Assembly (NCBI RefSeq): GCF_000213055.1
Contig: NZ_CM001165.1
Span: 2,005,345 to 2,069,344 of the forward strand
Length of the DNA stretch: 64,000 nt
Origin: Streptomyces sp. Tu6071
GTDB taxonomy: Bacteria > Actinomycetota > Actinomycetes > Streptomycetales > Streptomycetaceae
Direction: 5' to 3'
The notes beneath the pieces were generated by a model that did no database searches, was not told the origin of the DNA, and saw only the letters and a list, made by a program, of their open reading frames with translations. Of this stretch, positions 30,397 through 39,041 are shown piece by piece; the first letter of the stretch is position 1; every line of letters begins with the position of its first letter. The position numbers and the translations under genes were made by a program.

Positions 30397-32724
30397 TCAC
30401 CCCTTCTCCAAGTAGCTCTCCCTCTCCTCGTCGAGCAGCGCGTCCAGGGCCGTGCGCAGTGCGGGGTGGGCCTCCAGGGCCGGGTCGGCGGCGACGACGG
30501 CCGTGGCCTCCTCGCGGGCCTCGGCGATGATCTGCTCGTCCTCGATGACGGCGAGCATCCGCAGCGACGAGCGGACGCCGGACTGCGCCTGCCCGAGGAC
30601 GTCGCCCTCGCGGCGTTGCTCCAGGTCGACGCGGGACAGCTCGAAACCGTCCAGCGTCGCGGCGACCGCGCCGAGGCGGGCGCGCGCCGGGCTCGCCTCC
30701 GGCATGTCCGTGACGAGCAGGCACAGTCCGGGCGCGGAGCCCCGGCCCACCCGGCCGCGGAGCTGGTGGAGCTGGGAGACCCCGAAGCGGTCGGCGTCCA
30801 TGATCACCATGGCAGTCGCGTTGGGCACGTTGACGCCGACCTCGATCACCGTCGTCGCGACGAGCACGTCCAGCTCGCCCGCGGCGAAGCGGCGCATCAC
30901 GGCGTCCTTGCCGTCCGGCCCGTCGGGCGCCATCCGCCCGTGGAGGATGCCGATGCGCAGCCCGGCGAGCGAACCCTCCGCGAGGCCGCGCGCGACATCG
31001 AGCACGGCGAGCGGCGGACGCTTGTCCCCGGCGGCCTCGGCACCGGCGTCCTCGTCCGCGCCGAACCCCGTACCGAGCCCCGCGCCGTCCGCGTCCTCCG
31101 CCGCCTTCGTACGTGAGGACTCGCCCTTCGCGCCCTTCGCCCCCTTCGCCGCGTCGGCTCCCGCCTTGACGCCCTTCTTGGCCCCCTTGGCCCCGGCGGT
31201 CTCCTCCTCGTCGCCGATGCGTGGGCAGACCACGTACGCCTGGTGGCCCGCCGCGACCTCCTCGCGGACGCGTTCCCACGCGCGTGCCAGGAAGTGGGGC
31301 TTGTCCTGGGCGGGGACCACGTGCGTCGCGATCGGGGAGCGCCCGGCGGGGAGCTGGTCGAGCACCGACGTCTCCAGGTCGCCGAAGACGGTCATGGCGA
31401 CGGTGCGCGGGATGGGGGTCGCGGTCATGACGAGGAGGTGCGGCGGCTGCGCGCCCTTGGAACGCAGCGCGTCGCGCTGCTCGACGCCGAAACGGTGCTG
31501 TTCGTCGACGACCACGAGCCCGAGGTCGTGGAACTTCACGACGTCCTCGATGAGCGCGTGCGTACCGATGACGACGCCCGCCTCGCCCGTCACGAGGTCG
31601 AGGAGGGCCTTGCGGCGCGCGGCGGCGCCCAGCGAACCGGTGAGCAGCACGACGCCCGTCGCGTGCTCCGCCGCGCCGAGCGTGCCGCCCGAGGCGAGGT
31701 CGCCCATCATCTCGGTGATCGAGCGGTGGTGCTGCTGCGCGAGGACCTCGGTCGGGGCGAGCATCGCCGCCTGGCCGCCCGCGTCGACGACGGCGAGCAT
31801 GGCGCGCAGCGCGACCATCGTCTTGCCCGAGCCGACCTCGCCCTGGAGGAGGCGGTGCATGGGGTGGTCGGTGGCGAGGTCGTCGAAGATCTCGCGCGAG
31901 ACCTTCTGCTGGCCCTCGGTGAGCGTGAACGGGAGGCGCGCGTCGAAGGCCGCGAGGAGCCCGTCGGGGGCGGGACAGCGGGGGACGGCGGGCAGTTGCG
32001 CGTCGGCGTGGCGACGGCGGGCGAGCGCGGTCTGGAGGACGAACGCCTCGTCCCACTTGAGGCGGTCGCGCGCCGCCTCCACCTCGGTCTTGCTCTGCGG
32101 CCGGTGGATCTTCACCAGGGCTTCGGGCAGGGGCAGCAGCCCGCGCCCCTCGCGCAGGGAGTCGGGCAACGGGTCCAGGGCCTCGTTCGCGCTCGGCAGC
32201 ACCGCGTCGACCGCCTTGGCGATCTTCCACGACTCCAGCTTCGCGGTGGCCGGGTAGATCGGCAGCAAGCTCGACGCCCATGTCCCCGCGGCCTCGCGCG
32301 CGTCGCTCTCCTCGGCGAGCAGTTCGTAGGCGGGGTGGGCGAGCTGGAGCTTGCGGTTGAAGACGGAGACCTTGCCCGCGAACATCGCGCGCGTGCCCGG
32401 GAGCAGGTCGTGCTGCGGCTTGTGCACGCCGCGCCCGAAGAACACCAGTTGCAGCCGGCCGCTGCCGTCCGTGATGGTCACTTCGAGGCGCTTGCCCCGG
32501 CCCGCGTTGAAGGTGTGCACTCGCGCGTCGGCGACGCGCGCCACGACCGTGACGTGCTCGTCGAGCGGCAACTCGGCGAGCCGCGTCAGCTCCCCGCGCT
32601 CGGCGTAGCGGCGCGGGTAGTGGTGGAGCAGGTCACCGACGGTGTGCAGGCCGAGGTGCTCGGCCATCACCTTCGCGGTGGGCGGTCCGAGCACCTTCTT
32701 CAGCGGTTCATCGAGCGTGGGCAC
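30397..32724 (-). CDS. recG: ATP-dependent DNA helicase RecG
   Basis: The 775-aa helicase reverses stalled forks and branch-migrates recombination intermediates. It contains the wedge/OB domain (VARVADARVHTF...VFFGRG), motif I GEVGSGKT, DEQHR, MTATPIPR, and RGRVGRG. Between motifs III and IV there is an unusually long Lys/Ala/Gly-rich insert (KGAKKGVKAGADAAKGAKGAKGE and following acidic part, nt about 31005-31200), longer than I recall in other streptomycetes. The GTG at 32724 matches the conserved LDEPLKKVLGPPTAKVMAEHLGL start, although GGGAGG lies too close to it. Confidence 0.95.
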   Translation of the reverse strand: MPTLDEPLKKVLGPPTAKVMAEHLGLHTVGDLLHHYPRRYAERGELTRLAELPLDEHVTVVARVADARVHTFNAGRGKRLEVTITDGSGRLQLVFFGRGVHKPQHDLLPGTRAMFAGKVSVFNRKLQLAHPAYELLAEESDAREAAGTWASSLLPIYPATAKLESWKIAKAVDAVLPSANEALDPLPDSLREGRGLLPLPEALVKIHRPQSKTEVEAARDRLKWDEAFVLQTALARRRHADAQLPAVPRCPAPDGLLAAFDARLPFTLTEGQQKVSREIFDDLATDHPMHRLLQGEVGSGKTMVALRAMLAVVDAGGQAAMLAPTEVLAQQHHRSITEMMGDLASGGTLGAAEHATGVVLLTGSLGAAARRKALLDLVTGEAGVVIGTHALIEDVVKFHDLGLVVVDEQHRFGVEQRDALRSKGAQPPHLLVMTATPIPRTVAMTVFGDLETSVLDQLPAGRSPIATHVVPAQDKPHFLARAWERVREEVAAGHQAYVVCPRIGDEEETAGAKGAKKGVKAGADAAKGAKGAKGESSRTKAAEDADGAGLGTGFGADEDAGAEAAGDKRPPLAVLDVARGLAEGSLAGLRIGILHGRMAPDGPDGKDAVMRRFAAGELDVLVATTVIEVGVNVPNATAMVIMDADRFGVSQLHQLRGRVGRGSAPGLCLLVTDMPEASPARARLGAVAATLDGFELSRVDLEQRREGDVLGQAQSGVRSSLRMLAVIEDEQIIAEAREEATAVVAADPALEAHPALRTALDALLDEERESYLEKG

Positions 32725-33129
32725 CCTCCCATTGCACACCACGCGACCGACAACCGACCGCGCACGCCTCGCGGGGGCGGTACGTCGCGGGGGTTGCGGG
32801 GGCGACGTCGGGTCGTGGGCACCTCGCGGGCCCGCACCGCGGCAGCGGAACAGGCGCATTCCCCGCCTCCCGGCCGAACCCGCCCAACGGGCCCGCGCCG
32901 CGGCAGCGGAACAGGTCCTGGCGGCGACGAGCGCCGGGGCGCGGGAAGAAAACGCCTGACGCCTGGCGGACGTGCGTACAGGACACCCGTATGGGACGGC
33001 CGTATAGAATCGTCGTCTTGCCGTCGCCCTGTACGCACGTCTCATACAGGCGTACAGACGCCTTGTACGCGTGTACAAGACGCGCGTACAAGCGTCCGCC
33101 CGTCGCGCGCCGTCGGGCGCCGCTCCGCC
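32725..33129. promoter_or_regulatory. recG upstream region with direct repeats and GTAC palindromes
   Basis: The 405-bp gap has no gene. A 27-bp direct repeat with one mismatch is at 32828-32854 and 32889-32915. From 32975 to 33090 six GTAC words occur, including a perfect CTTGTAC-GCGT-GTACAAG palindrome at 33062-33079 and a TATAGAAT at 33003-33010. This is the least G/C-monotonous part and probably holds the recG promoter or a regulator site. Confidence 0.55.
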
Positions 33130-34998
33130 TCACTCCACCCCGACGAGCAGGAGCGCCGCGTCGCGTCCTCCCTCGTAGACGACGGTGTCCACCGCGAGGT
33201 GGTGCGCGCGTACGTGCCGCTCCAGGTCGTCCGCGAGAGTTTCCGGGCAGTCCTCGCCGAGGACGAGCGTGACCATCTCGCCGCCCGCAGCGAGCATCCG
33301 GTCGAGAACGGTGCGGGCGATCGCGGCGACGTCCTGCCCGATGACCACGACGTCGCCGTCGATGAGACCGAGCACGTCGCCGGCCTGGCAGATGCCGACC
33401 GAGGTCCACGAGCGGTGCTCGGCCACCGCGAGTTCCGCGCAGCGCGTCGCGCCCGCGGCGCTCGTCATGGCGACGACGTCCTCGTCGAAGCGCCGCTCCG
33501 CCTCGTGCACGGCGAGCGCGGCGACGCCCTGCACGGCGGAGCGGGTGGGGATCACGGCGACGCGAACGCCCAGGTGGCGCGCGTCCCGTGCGGCGGCGGC
33601 AGCGGTGTGGTGGAGGGCGGCGTCGTTGGGCAGCAGGACGACTTCGTGGGCGTGCGCGCGGCGCACCGCCTCGGCGAGTTCACCGCTGCCGGGCAGCTCG
33701 CCCGGCCTGGCGGGCACGGTCGCCGCGCCCGCCTCCGCGTACAGCTCGGCGAGTCCTTCGCCCGGTACGACGGCGACGATGGCACGGGGTACGCGTTCAC
33801 CGCTCGCGGGGGCGGGTCGCGCGGCGTCGGAGGCGAAGTGCGTGATGCGGACGCGGTGCGGGCGCCCCGCCTCGATACCGGCCTCGACAGCGGCCCCCGC
33901 GTCGTCCACGTGCACATGGACGTGCCACAGGCCGTCTCCGCCCACGACGACGAGGGACTCACCCAGCGCGTCGAGCCGCGCGCGCAGGCGCGCCACCGCC
34001 TCGTCCTCGGCGTCGAGGAGATAGATCACCTCGTACCCGGGCCCGGACCCGTCCCACTCCTCGGTGTCCCGGCACGCGACGTCCCCGCTCCCCCGCCGCG
34101 CGACGTCGCGCGACGCCCCGTCGTCCCCGCGCGTCACGTCACCCCGCGCCACGTCTCCACCGCGCGCGACGTCACGCCCCGCGACGCCGCCCCCGCGCGC
34201 GACGTCCTCCCCGAACGCCGCGTCGTCCGCGTCCCTCCCGCCGCCCGCTCGCGCCCCGTCCCCGCCCCGCTCCATACGCGACGTCTCCGGATGACGCGGC
34301 TGCCAGCGCTCCGGCCGCGCGACGGGTCCCGCTGCGAACGGCTCCCCGCCCAACGCCGCGACCAGCGCGGCCAGGACGGCGACGAAGCCCCTGCCGCCCG
34401 CGTCGACGACGCCCGCGCGACCGAGCGCGGCGAGCTGTCCGGGGGTGCGCTCCAGGGCGTCGCGCGCGGCGTCGTACGCGGTGCGGGCGACGACGCGGCA
34501 GTCCGCCTCCTCCGACGGGCAGGCGTGCGCAGCGGCGGATGCGACGGTGAGGACGGTTCCCTCGACGGGGTGCGCCACGGCCTCGTACGCGGCCTCGGCG
34601 GCGCGGCGCAGCGCGGCGGCCAGGACGACGCCGTCGACCGCTTCGCCCGGCGCCTCGACGAGCACCTGCGCGGCGCCGCGCAGCAACTGGGCGAGGATGG
34701 TGCCCGAGTTGCCGCGCGCGCCGACGAGCGCGCCGTGCGCCATCGCGCGGGCGACTCCGTCGAGGCCGGGCCCCGCCGCCGGGGACGCGTCGTCCCCGTA
34801 CGCCTCGAAGACGGCCTCGACGGCGCGGAAGGCCGCCTCGCTCGTGAGGTAGAGGTTCGTCCCGGTGTCGCCGTCGGCGACCGGGTAGACATTGATGGAG
34901 TCGATCTCCTCGCGCGCCCGGCCCAGTGCGTCGAGGGCCGTCGCGCACCAGGCGCGGAGCGTGGTCGCGTCGAGGAGCCGTCCTTCGTTCCCGGACAT
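33130..34998 (-). CDS. DAK2 (DhaL) domain protein, FakA-like fatty acid kinase subunit
   Basis: The 622-aa protein has an N-terminal DhaL domain (INVYPVADGDTGTNLYLT with the Asp cluster for Mg-ATP; ARGNSGTILAQLL) followed by the YloV/FakA-type C-terminal domain (WHVHVHVDD, LGLIDGDVVVIGQDV, LVLGEDCPETLADDL). Family members phosphorylate fatty acids with DegV-type FakB partners; no fakB is seen here. A low-complexity linker between the domains (nt 34045-34290; DVARGGDVARGDVTRGD) is made of the window's repeat and looks like an expansion. The ATG at 34998 has GGAAGG upstream. It precedes recG, the usual Gram-positive order. Confidence 0.9.
   Translation of the reverse strand: MSGNEGRLLDATTLRAWCATALDALGRAREEIDSINVYPVADGDTGTNLYLTSEAAFRAVEAVFEAYGDDASPAAGPGLDGVARAMAHGALVGARGNSGTILAQLLRGAAQVLVEAPGEAVDGVVLAAALRRAAEAAYEAVAHPVEGTVLTVASAAAHACPSEEADCRVVARTAYDAARDALERTPGQLAALGRAGVVDAGGRGFVAVLAALVAALGGEPFAAGPVARPERWQPRHPETSRMERGGDGARAGGGRDADDAAFGEDVARGGGVAGRDVARGGDVARGDVTRGDDGASRDVARRGSGDVACRDTEEWDGSGPGYEVIYLLDAEDEAVARLRARLDALGESLVVVGGDGLWHVHVHVDDAGAAVEAGIEAGRPHRVRITHFASDAARPAPASGERVPRAIVAVVPGEGLAELYAEAGAATVPARPGELPGSGELAEAVRRAHAHEVVLLPNDAALHHTAAAAARDARHLGVRVAVIPTRSAVQGVAALAVHEAERRFDEDVVAMTSAAGATRCAELAVAEHRSWTSVGICQAGDVLGLIDGDVVVIGQDVAAIARTVLDRMLAAGGEMVTLVLGEDCPETLADDLERHVRAHHLAVDTVVYEGGRDAALLLVGVE
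34045..34290 (-). repeat. Repeat-derived linker inside the FakA-like gene
   Basis: In-frame stretch of gcgacgtc, cacgtcac and cgcgacgtcgcg units encoding Asp/Val/Ala/Arg/Gly repeats between the DhaL domain and the C-terminal domain. Bordering segments (ERWQPR and GYEVIYLLDAED) are normal in composition. Confidence 0.75.
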
Positions 34999-35153
34999 CA
35001 GGGCCTTCCCGGGCACCAGGGCCTCCTTGCGCAGCAGGACGAACGCAGCGTAGTCGCAGCTCGGACCGGGTACGGTCGGAGGCCGGGAACGGCCATGGCC
35101 GCGGTCATGGTAGTTTCGTAGAGCGGGAGTGGCCGCTGTATGCTGCTCCGGTT

Positions 35154-35230
35154 GCCCGATGAGAATCGGGCCATTCCCCCCGGCAACGCCAAATCAGGCA
35201 CTTCCGTCTCTGATCCCGGCCTGCCGGGAT
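35154..35230 (+). promoter_or_regulatory. rpmB leader with two hairpins
   Basis: Two perfect stem-loops lie in the rpmB 5' region: GCCCGAT-gaga-ATCGGGC (35154-35171) and ATCCCGGC-ct-GCCGGGAT (35213-35230). The second ends 36 bp before the GTG start. They may be leader structures for ribosomal protein control; a tgtatgct at 35137-35144 could be the promoter -10. Confidence 0.55.
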
Positions 35231-35266
35231 TCACTGTAAGTGCATCTGAAGTCTTTGGAGTGACCC

Positions 35267-35452
35267 GTGGCTGCCAACTGCGACGTCTGCGGCAAGGGGC
35301 CGGGCTTCGGCAACAACATTTCGCACTCGCACCGCCGTACGCCGCGTCGCTGGAACCCCAACATCCAGCGCGTGCGTGCCGTGGTCGGTGGAACGCCGAA
35401 GCGGCTCAACGTCTGCACCTCGTGCATCAAGGCCGGCAAGGTCTCGCGCTAA
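35267..35452 (+). CDS. rpmB: 50S ribosomal protein L28 (bL28)
   Basis: The 61-aa protein MAANCDVCGKGPGFGNNISHSHRRTPRRW... is the cysteine-containing (C+) form: CDVC at the N-terminus pairs with CTSC near the end to form a zinc ribbon. It starts with GTG after TTGGAG at ideal spacing. It stands alone, divergent from the FakA-like gene, with its own leader hairpins and a strong terminator. Confidence 0.97.
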   Translation: MAANCDVCGKGPGFGNNISHSHRRTPRRWNPNIQRVRAVVGGTPKRLNVCTSCIKAGKVSR

Positions 35453-35536
35453 GCGTGAGGCGGTCCCGTTTCACGACGGTACCGATCCGGTCTCGCGCTG
35501 ACGTAGTGCGGCGCGGCCACCTGGCTGGTTGCTGTG

Positions 35537-35568
35537 AGAGCCGGTCCGTCTTAGGGCGGACCGGCTCT
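35537..35568 (+). terminator. Terminator of rpmB
   Basis: Perfect 12-bp stem AGAGCCGGTCCG with its complement around an 8-nt loop, 84 bp past the rpmB stop codon, followed by TACG. Confidence 0.85.
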
Positions 35569-35995
35569 TACGTGTGCCCGGACACCGGAGCGTCGGCCTC
35601 CGGTGCGAGGCGGACTCCACGCACGCGGCCGGTCGCCACCGGCCGCCGCTTCCGGTGACCCCTGCTCCAGCCCTCGCCTTCAGCGCCACCACGTCGCGCG
35701 CCCCACGCCTCCGCCCCAACCACGTCGCGCGCCCCTCGCGGCCATGTCACGCATTCCATGCCCCCACGTCGCGCGCCTCGCGCCGCCACGTCGCGCACCG
35801 CGCCCCGTATCACCGCAGTTCACACGCGACGTCGCATATGCCACGTCGCGCGCACGCCGCGCCGCGTCACACCCCGCGGCGGCCCTCCCCACATCGCGAC
35901 GTGCAGAGGCGTCGGCGGCTTCCACGGCGTCACCACCACCCCCGCCAGCCCGCCTCAGCCGCCCGTCTCAGCCCCCTCAGCCCGCCTCAGTCCCC
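35569..35995. repeat. Repeat-dense gap between rpmB terminator and thiD
   Basis: Contains a run of ccacgtcgcgcgcc and ccatgtcacgc words (35690-35800), one copy of the 28-bp palindrome (35824-35851), and a Ser/Pro-like cctcagcccgcctcag tandem region (35950-36000) where a cagcccgcctcagtcccct unit recurs. No gene. Confidence 0.7.
35824..35851 (+). repeat. 28-bp CATATG-centred palindrome, copy 4
   Basis: Identical to copy 1 except the last base (C instead of T). The left flank (atcaccgcagttcac) is shared with copy 5. It lies between convergent rpmB and thiD. Confidence 0.85.
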
Positions 35996-36805
35996 TCAGC
36001 CCGCCTGCGCCCCCGCCCCCCGGAACCGCCACCCGTGGTCGACGGGGCCGATGCCCGCGCCGAGGGGGAAGCCCGCCGCGATGGCGCCGGTGACGTAGTC
36101 CTTCGCGGCGCGCACCGCGGTCGGGACGTCGTGGCCGAGGGCGAGGTGGGAGGCGACGGCCGAGGCGAGGGTGCAGCCGGTGCCGTGGGTGTGGCGGTTG
36201 TCGAGGCGGGGGGCGCGGAGCCAGTGCTCCTCGGTGCCGTCGGTGAGGAGGTCCACGGCCTCGCCCTCCAGGTGGCCGCCCTTGATCAGGGCCCAGCGCG
36301 GGCCGAGGGCGAGGACGGCCCCGGCCGCCTCGGGCAGGTCCTCGGGGCGCGTGACGTGGACGCCGGTGAGCTGGGCGACCTCGTCCAGATTGGGGGTCGC
36401 GACGGTGGCGACGGGGAGCAGTCGCGTACGTACGGAGTCGAGCGCGTCGGAGGCGAGCAGCGCGTCACCGTGCTTGGAGACGCCCACCGGGTCGACGACG
36501 GTCGGTGCGTCGGTCGTCGCGAGGAGCTCCGCGACCGTCTCGACGAGCGCGGCCGAGGAGAGCATCCCGGTCTTGACCGCATGGACGCCGATGTCGTCGA
36601 CGACGCTGCGGTACTGGGCGCGCACGGCCTCGACGGGGAGGTCCCAGGCGCCCTGCACACCGAGCGAGTTCTGCGCCGTGACGGCGGTGAGCACGCTCAT
36701 CCCGTGCACGCCCAGCGCGAGCATCGTCTTGAGGTCCGCCTGGATGCCGGCGCCACCGCCGGAGTCGGAACCGGCCACGGTCAGGACGCGCGGGGGTATG
36801 TGCAT
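35996..36805 (-). CDS. thiD: Hydroxymethylpyrimidine (phosphate) kinase ThiD
   Basis: The 269-aa ribokinase-fold enzyme phosphorylates HMP and HMP-P for thiamine synthesis. It has the start motif [39 protein letters not shown] and the anion-hole [15 protein letters not shown] 36805 fits the family start. No ribosome binding site is visible; TAGATT lies seven bases upstream of the ATG, so the mRNA could be leaderless. Its neighbour thiL acts later in the same pathway, on the same strand 263 bp upstream. Confidence 0.95.
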   Translation of the reverse strand: MHIPPRVLTVAGSDSGGGAGIQADLKTMLALGVHGMSVLTAVTAQNSLGVQGAWDLPVEAVRAQYRSVVDDIGVHAVKTGMLSSAALVETVAELLATTDAPTVVDPVGVSKHGDALLASDALDSVRTRLLPVATVATPNLDEVAQLTGVHVTRPEDLPEAAGAVLALGPRWALIKGGHLEGEAVDLLTDGTEEHWLRAPRLDNRHTHGTGCTLASAVASHLALGHDVPTAVRAAKDYVTGAIAAGFPLGAGIGPVDHGWRFRGAGAQAG

Positions 36806-37068
36806 ACGCCCGAATCTACCGCCCCATCCGCGCCACGGCGCAGCCACGTCGCGCACCGCCCGCCCCGTCACCCCACGCGACACGACGCCGCACCCACGCA
36901 CCACGACGCCCCCCGTACGTGCACCAACGCGACGCGCCCCCACGCGCCGTGCACCTGGGCGCCATGCCCCCGCACACCACGCACCGCCGCGACGTGCGCC
37001 GACGCGACGTCCCTCCGCGCCACGTTCACCGACGCGACGTCCCCCGCGCCACGTTCACCCCCGCAACC

Positions 37069-38064
37069 TCACCCCCGCCCCGGCGTCTCGATCCCGTCGT
37101 CGCCCTCGTCCCCGCCGAAGTGGTCCCAGCCCCCCGCGCGCGTCCAGGGCGCGCCGTCGACGGTCACCTCGGGGCGTGCCGAGGGGTGAAGGACCTCGCC
37201 GATGACCTTCCAGCGTGCCGGCAGCTTCACGTCTGGCGGGAACGTCGCGACGATCGCGTGGTCCTCGCCGCCCGTCAGCACCCACTGGAGCGGGTCGACG
37301 CCGACCGCCTGCCCGATGTCGTACATCTGCGAGGGCACGTCGACCTTGCCGGAGACGAGGTTGATGCGGACGTTGCTCGCCTCGGCGATGTGCCCGAGGT
37401 CGGCGATGAGGCCGTCACTCACGTCGGTCATGGACGTCGCGCCGAGCGCGGCGGCGGCGGGGCCCGCGTGGTAGGGCGGTTCGGGCCTGCGGTGCGCCTC
37501 GACGAAGGCGCGCGGGGAGCGGAAGCCGCGCGAGAGGACGGCGTGCCCCGCGGCGGACCAGCCGAGCCAACCCGTGACGGCGACGACGTCGCCCGGCCGC
37601 GCCCCGGAGCGGACGACCGGCTCCTGGTTGCGCATGTCGCCGAGCGCCGTGATCGCGACGGTGATGGTGTCGCCGCGTACGAGGTCGCCGCCGACCACGG
37701 CAGCGCCCGCCACCTGGCACTCGTCGCGCAGCCCGTCCATCAGCTCGATCGCCCATGTCGCGGGCAGCGTCGCGGGCACGACGAGGCCGAGGACGAGGGC
37801 CGTGGGCACCGCGCCCATAGCGGCGATGTCGGCGAGGTTCTGCGCCGCGCCCTTGCGCCCGACGTCGTACGCGGTCGACCAGTCGCGGCGGAAGTGCCGG
37901 CCCTCCACGAGGACGTCGGTGCTCACCACGACGCGGCGGTCGGGCGCGGTCACCACCGCGGCGTCGTCCCCCGGGCCGAGCCGCACCGCCGGCGTCGTGG
38001 TGAGTCGTGACGTCATCTCCCTGATGAGCCCGAACTCGCCGAGTTCCCCCACAGTGCCCTTCAT
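37069..38064 (-). CDS. thiL: Thiamine-monophosphate kinase ThiL
   Basis: The 331-aa PurM-like kinase forms thiamine pyrophosphate from the monophosphate. Motifs: LGPGDDAAVV, STDVLVEGRHFRRDWS, GGDLVRGDTI, MTDVSDGLIADLGH and GGEDHAIVATF. ATG 38064 gives the conserved MKGTVGELGEFGLI start, with AAGGGG upstream. Divergent from the Lrp-like gene; same strand as thiD. The intergenic stretch to thiD is C-rich and repeat-bearing (gcgacgtccc words). Confidence 0.95.
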   Translation of the reverse strand: MKGTVGELGEFGLIREMTSRLTTTPAVRLGPGDDAAVVTAPDRRVVVSTDVLVEGRHFRRDWSTAYDVGRKGAAQNLADIAAMGAVPTALVLGLVVPATLPATWAIELMDGLRDECQVAGAAVVGGDLVRGDTITVAITALGDMRNQEPVVRSGARPGDVVAVTGWLGWSAAGHAVLSRGFRSPRAFVEAHRRPEPPYHAGPAAAALGATSMTDVSDGLIADLGHIAEASNVRINLVSGKVDVPSQMYDIGQAVGVDPLQWVLTGGEDHAIVATFPPDVKLPARWKVIGEVLHPSARPEVTVDGAPWTRAGGWDHFGGDEGDDGIETPGRG

Positions 38065-38285
38065 CCCTGTGCCCCTTCTGCGCCGTACCGTTCACGGCCG
38101 AGTGCCTTCGCCGCCGCGGGTACCGTCAAGTCTTGCCTGAACTTCCGTGCGCCGCGTCCCCCGGAAGCGGCACCACCGTACGGAGCGGGGCGCAGCACGC
38201 GCGGGGGGCTCCCCGCGGCGCGCGGCGACGCGATACCGTGGCGTCCCCTTTCCCCCATGATCCTCATGGCCGCCCTGGAGGTTCC

Positions 38286-38519
38286 GTGGTACAGGCGTAC
38301 ATTCTGATCCAGACGGAGGTCGGCAAGTCCTCCGCGGTAGCCGAACTCGTCGGCTCGTTCGACGGTGTGATACAAGCCCAGGACGTCACGGGCCCGTACG
38401 ACGTGATCGTGCGTGCCGAGGCGACGACGATGGACGACCTCGGTCGCATGGTCGTCGCGAAAGTGCAGCAGGTGGAGGGCATCACCAGGACCTTGACCTG
38501 CCCCGTCGTCCATCTGTAA
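38286..38519 (+). CDS. Lrp/AsnC ligand-binding domain protein (no HTH)
   Basis: The 77-aa protein is a stand-alone RAM/AsnC effector domain: VQAYILIQTEVGKSSAVAELV, GPYDVIVRAEATTMDDLGRMVV and VEGITRTLTC. It lacks the DNA-binding half of Lrp. Such proteins may bind amino acids and modulate full-length Lrp regulators, but this one's role is unknown. GTG 38286 has a perfect GGAGG five bases away. The DUF3515 gene follows after 21 bp, so they are probably one transcript. Confidence 0.93.
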   Translation: MVQAYILIQTEVGKSSAVAELVGSFDGVIQAQDVTGPYDVIVRAEATTMDDLGRMVVAKVQQVEGITRTLTCPVVHL

Positions 38520-38540
38520 CCCCCGTCTACGCTGGGCGGC

Positions 38541-39041
38541 GTGAACATCTCCGTGCTGCGGCGACTGCTCGTTCCCGCCGTCCTGCTCCCGCTGCTGACC
38601 GCCGTCGGCTGTTCGTCGCCGGACTCGGCGTCGGACTCCGCGGCGAAGGCCGCGGTCCCCGCACCGGACGCCGCCGCCGCGAAGGCGTGCCGGAAGCTGC
38701 ACCCGAAGCTTCCGGAGCGCGTGGACGGACTCGACAGGAACAACCCGGCTCCGAAGTCCGAACTGACGGCCGGATGGGGCGACCCGGCGATCATACTGCG
38801 CTGCGGAGTGCCCCGTCCGGCCGCGCTCGACGACCCGAAGACGGACGGCGTCGAGGTCGACGGCGTGGACTGGGCCATCGTCCACGAGGACGGTGGCCCC
38901 TACCGCCTCTACACGACGCTGCGCATCGCCTACGTCGAGGTGACGATCCCCGCCGCGCGCGCCGACAACGGACTCTCCCCCCTCACCGACTTCGCGAAGC
39001 CGGTCACGAGCGCCATCCCGAAGGGCATCGCGGAGGGCTGA
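38541..39041 (+). CDS. DUF3515 lipoprotein
   Basis: The 166-aa protein has a signal peptide with lipobox LTAVGCSS (Cys about residue 24), a short Ala/Asp-rich linker, and the DUF3515 domain with GWGDPAIILRCGVPRP, VDWAIVHEDGGPYRLYTTLRIAYVEVTIP. It is exported and lipid-anchored; function unknown, though the family is conserved across actinobacteria beside ddl and thiL. GTG start at 38541. Confidence 0.92.
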   Translation: MNISVLRRLLVPAVLLPLLTAVGCSSPDSASDSAAKAAVPAPDAAAAKACRKLHPKLPERVDGLDRNNPAPKSELTAGWGDPAIILRCGVPRPAALDDPKTDGVEVDGVDWAIVHEDGGPYRLYTTLRIAYVEVTIPAARADNGLSPLTDFAKPVTSAIPKGIAEG

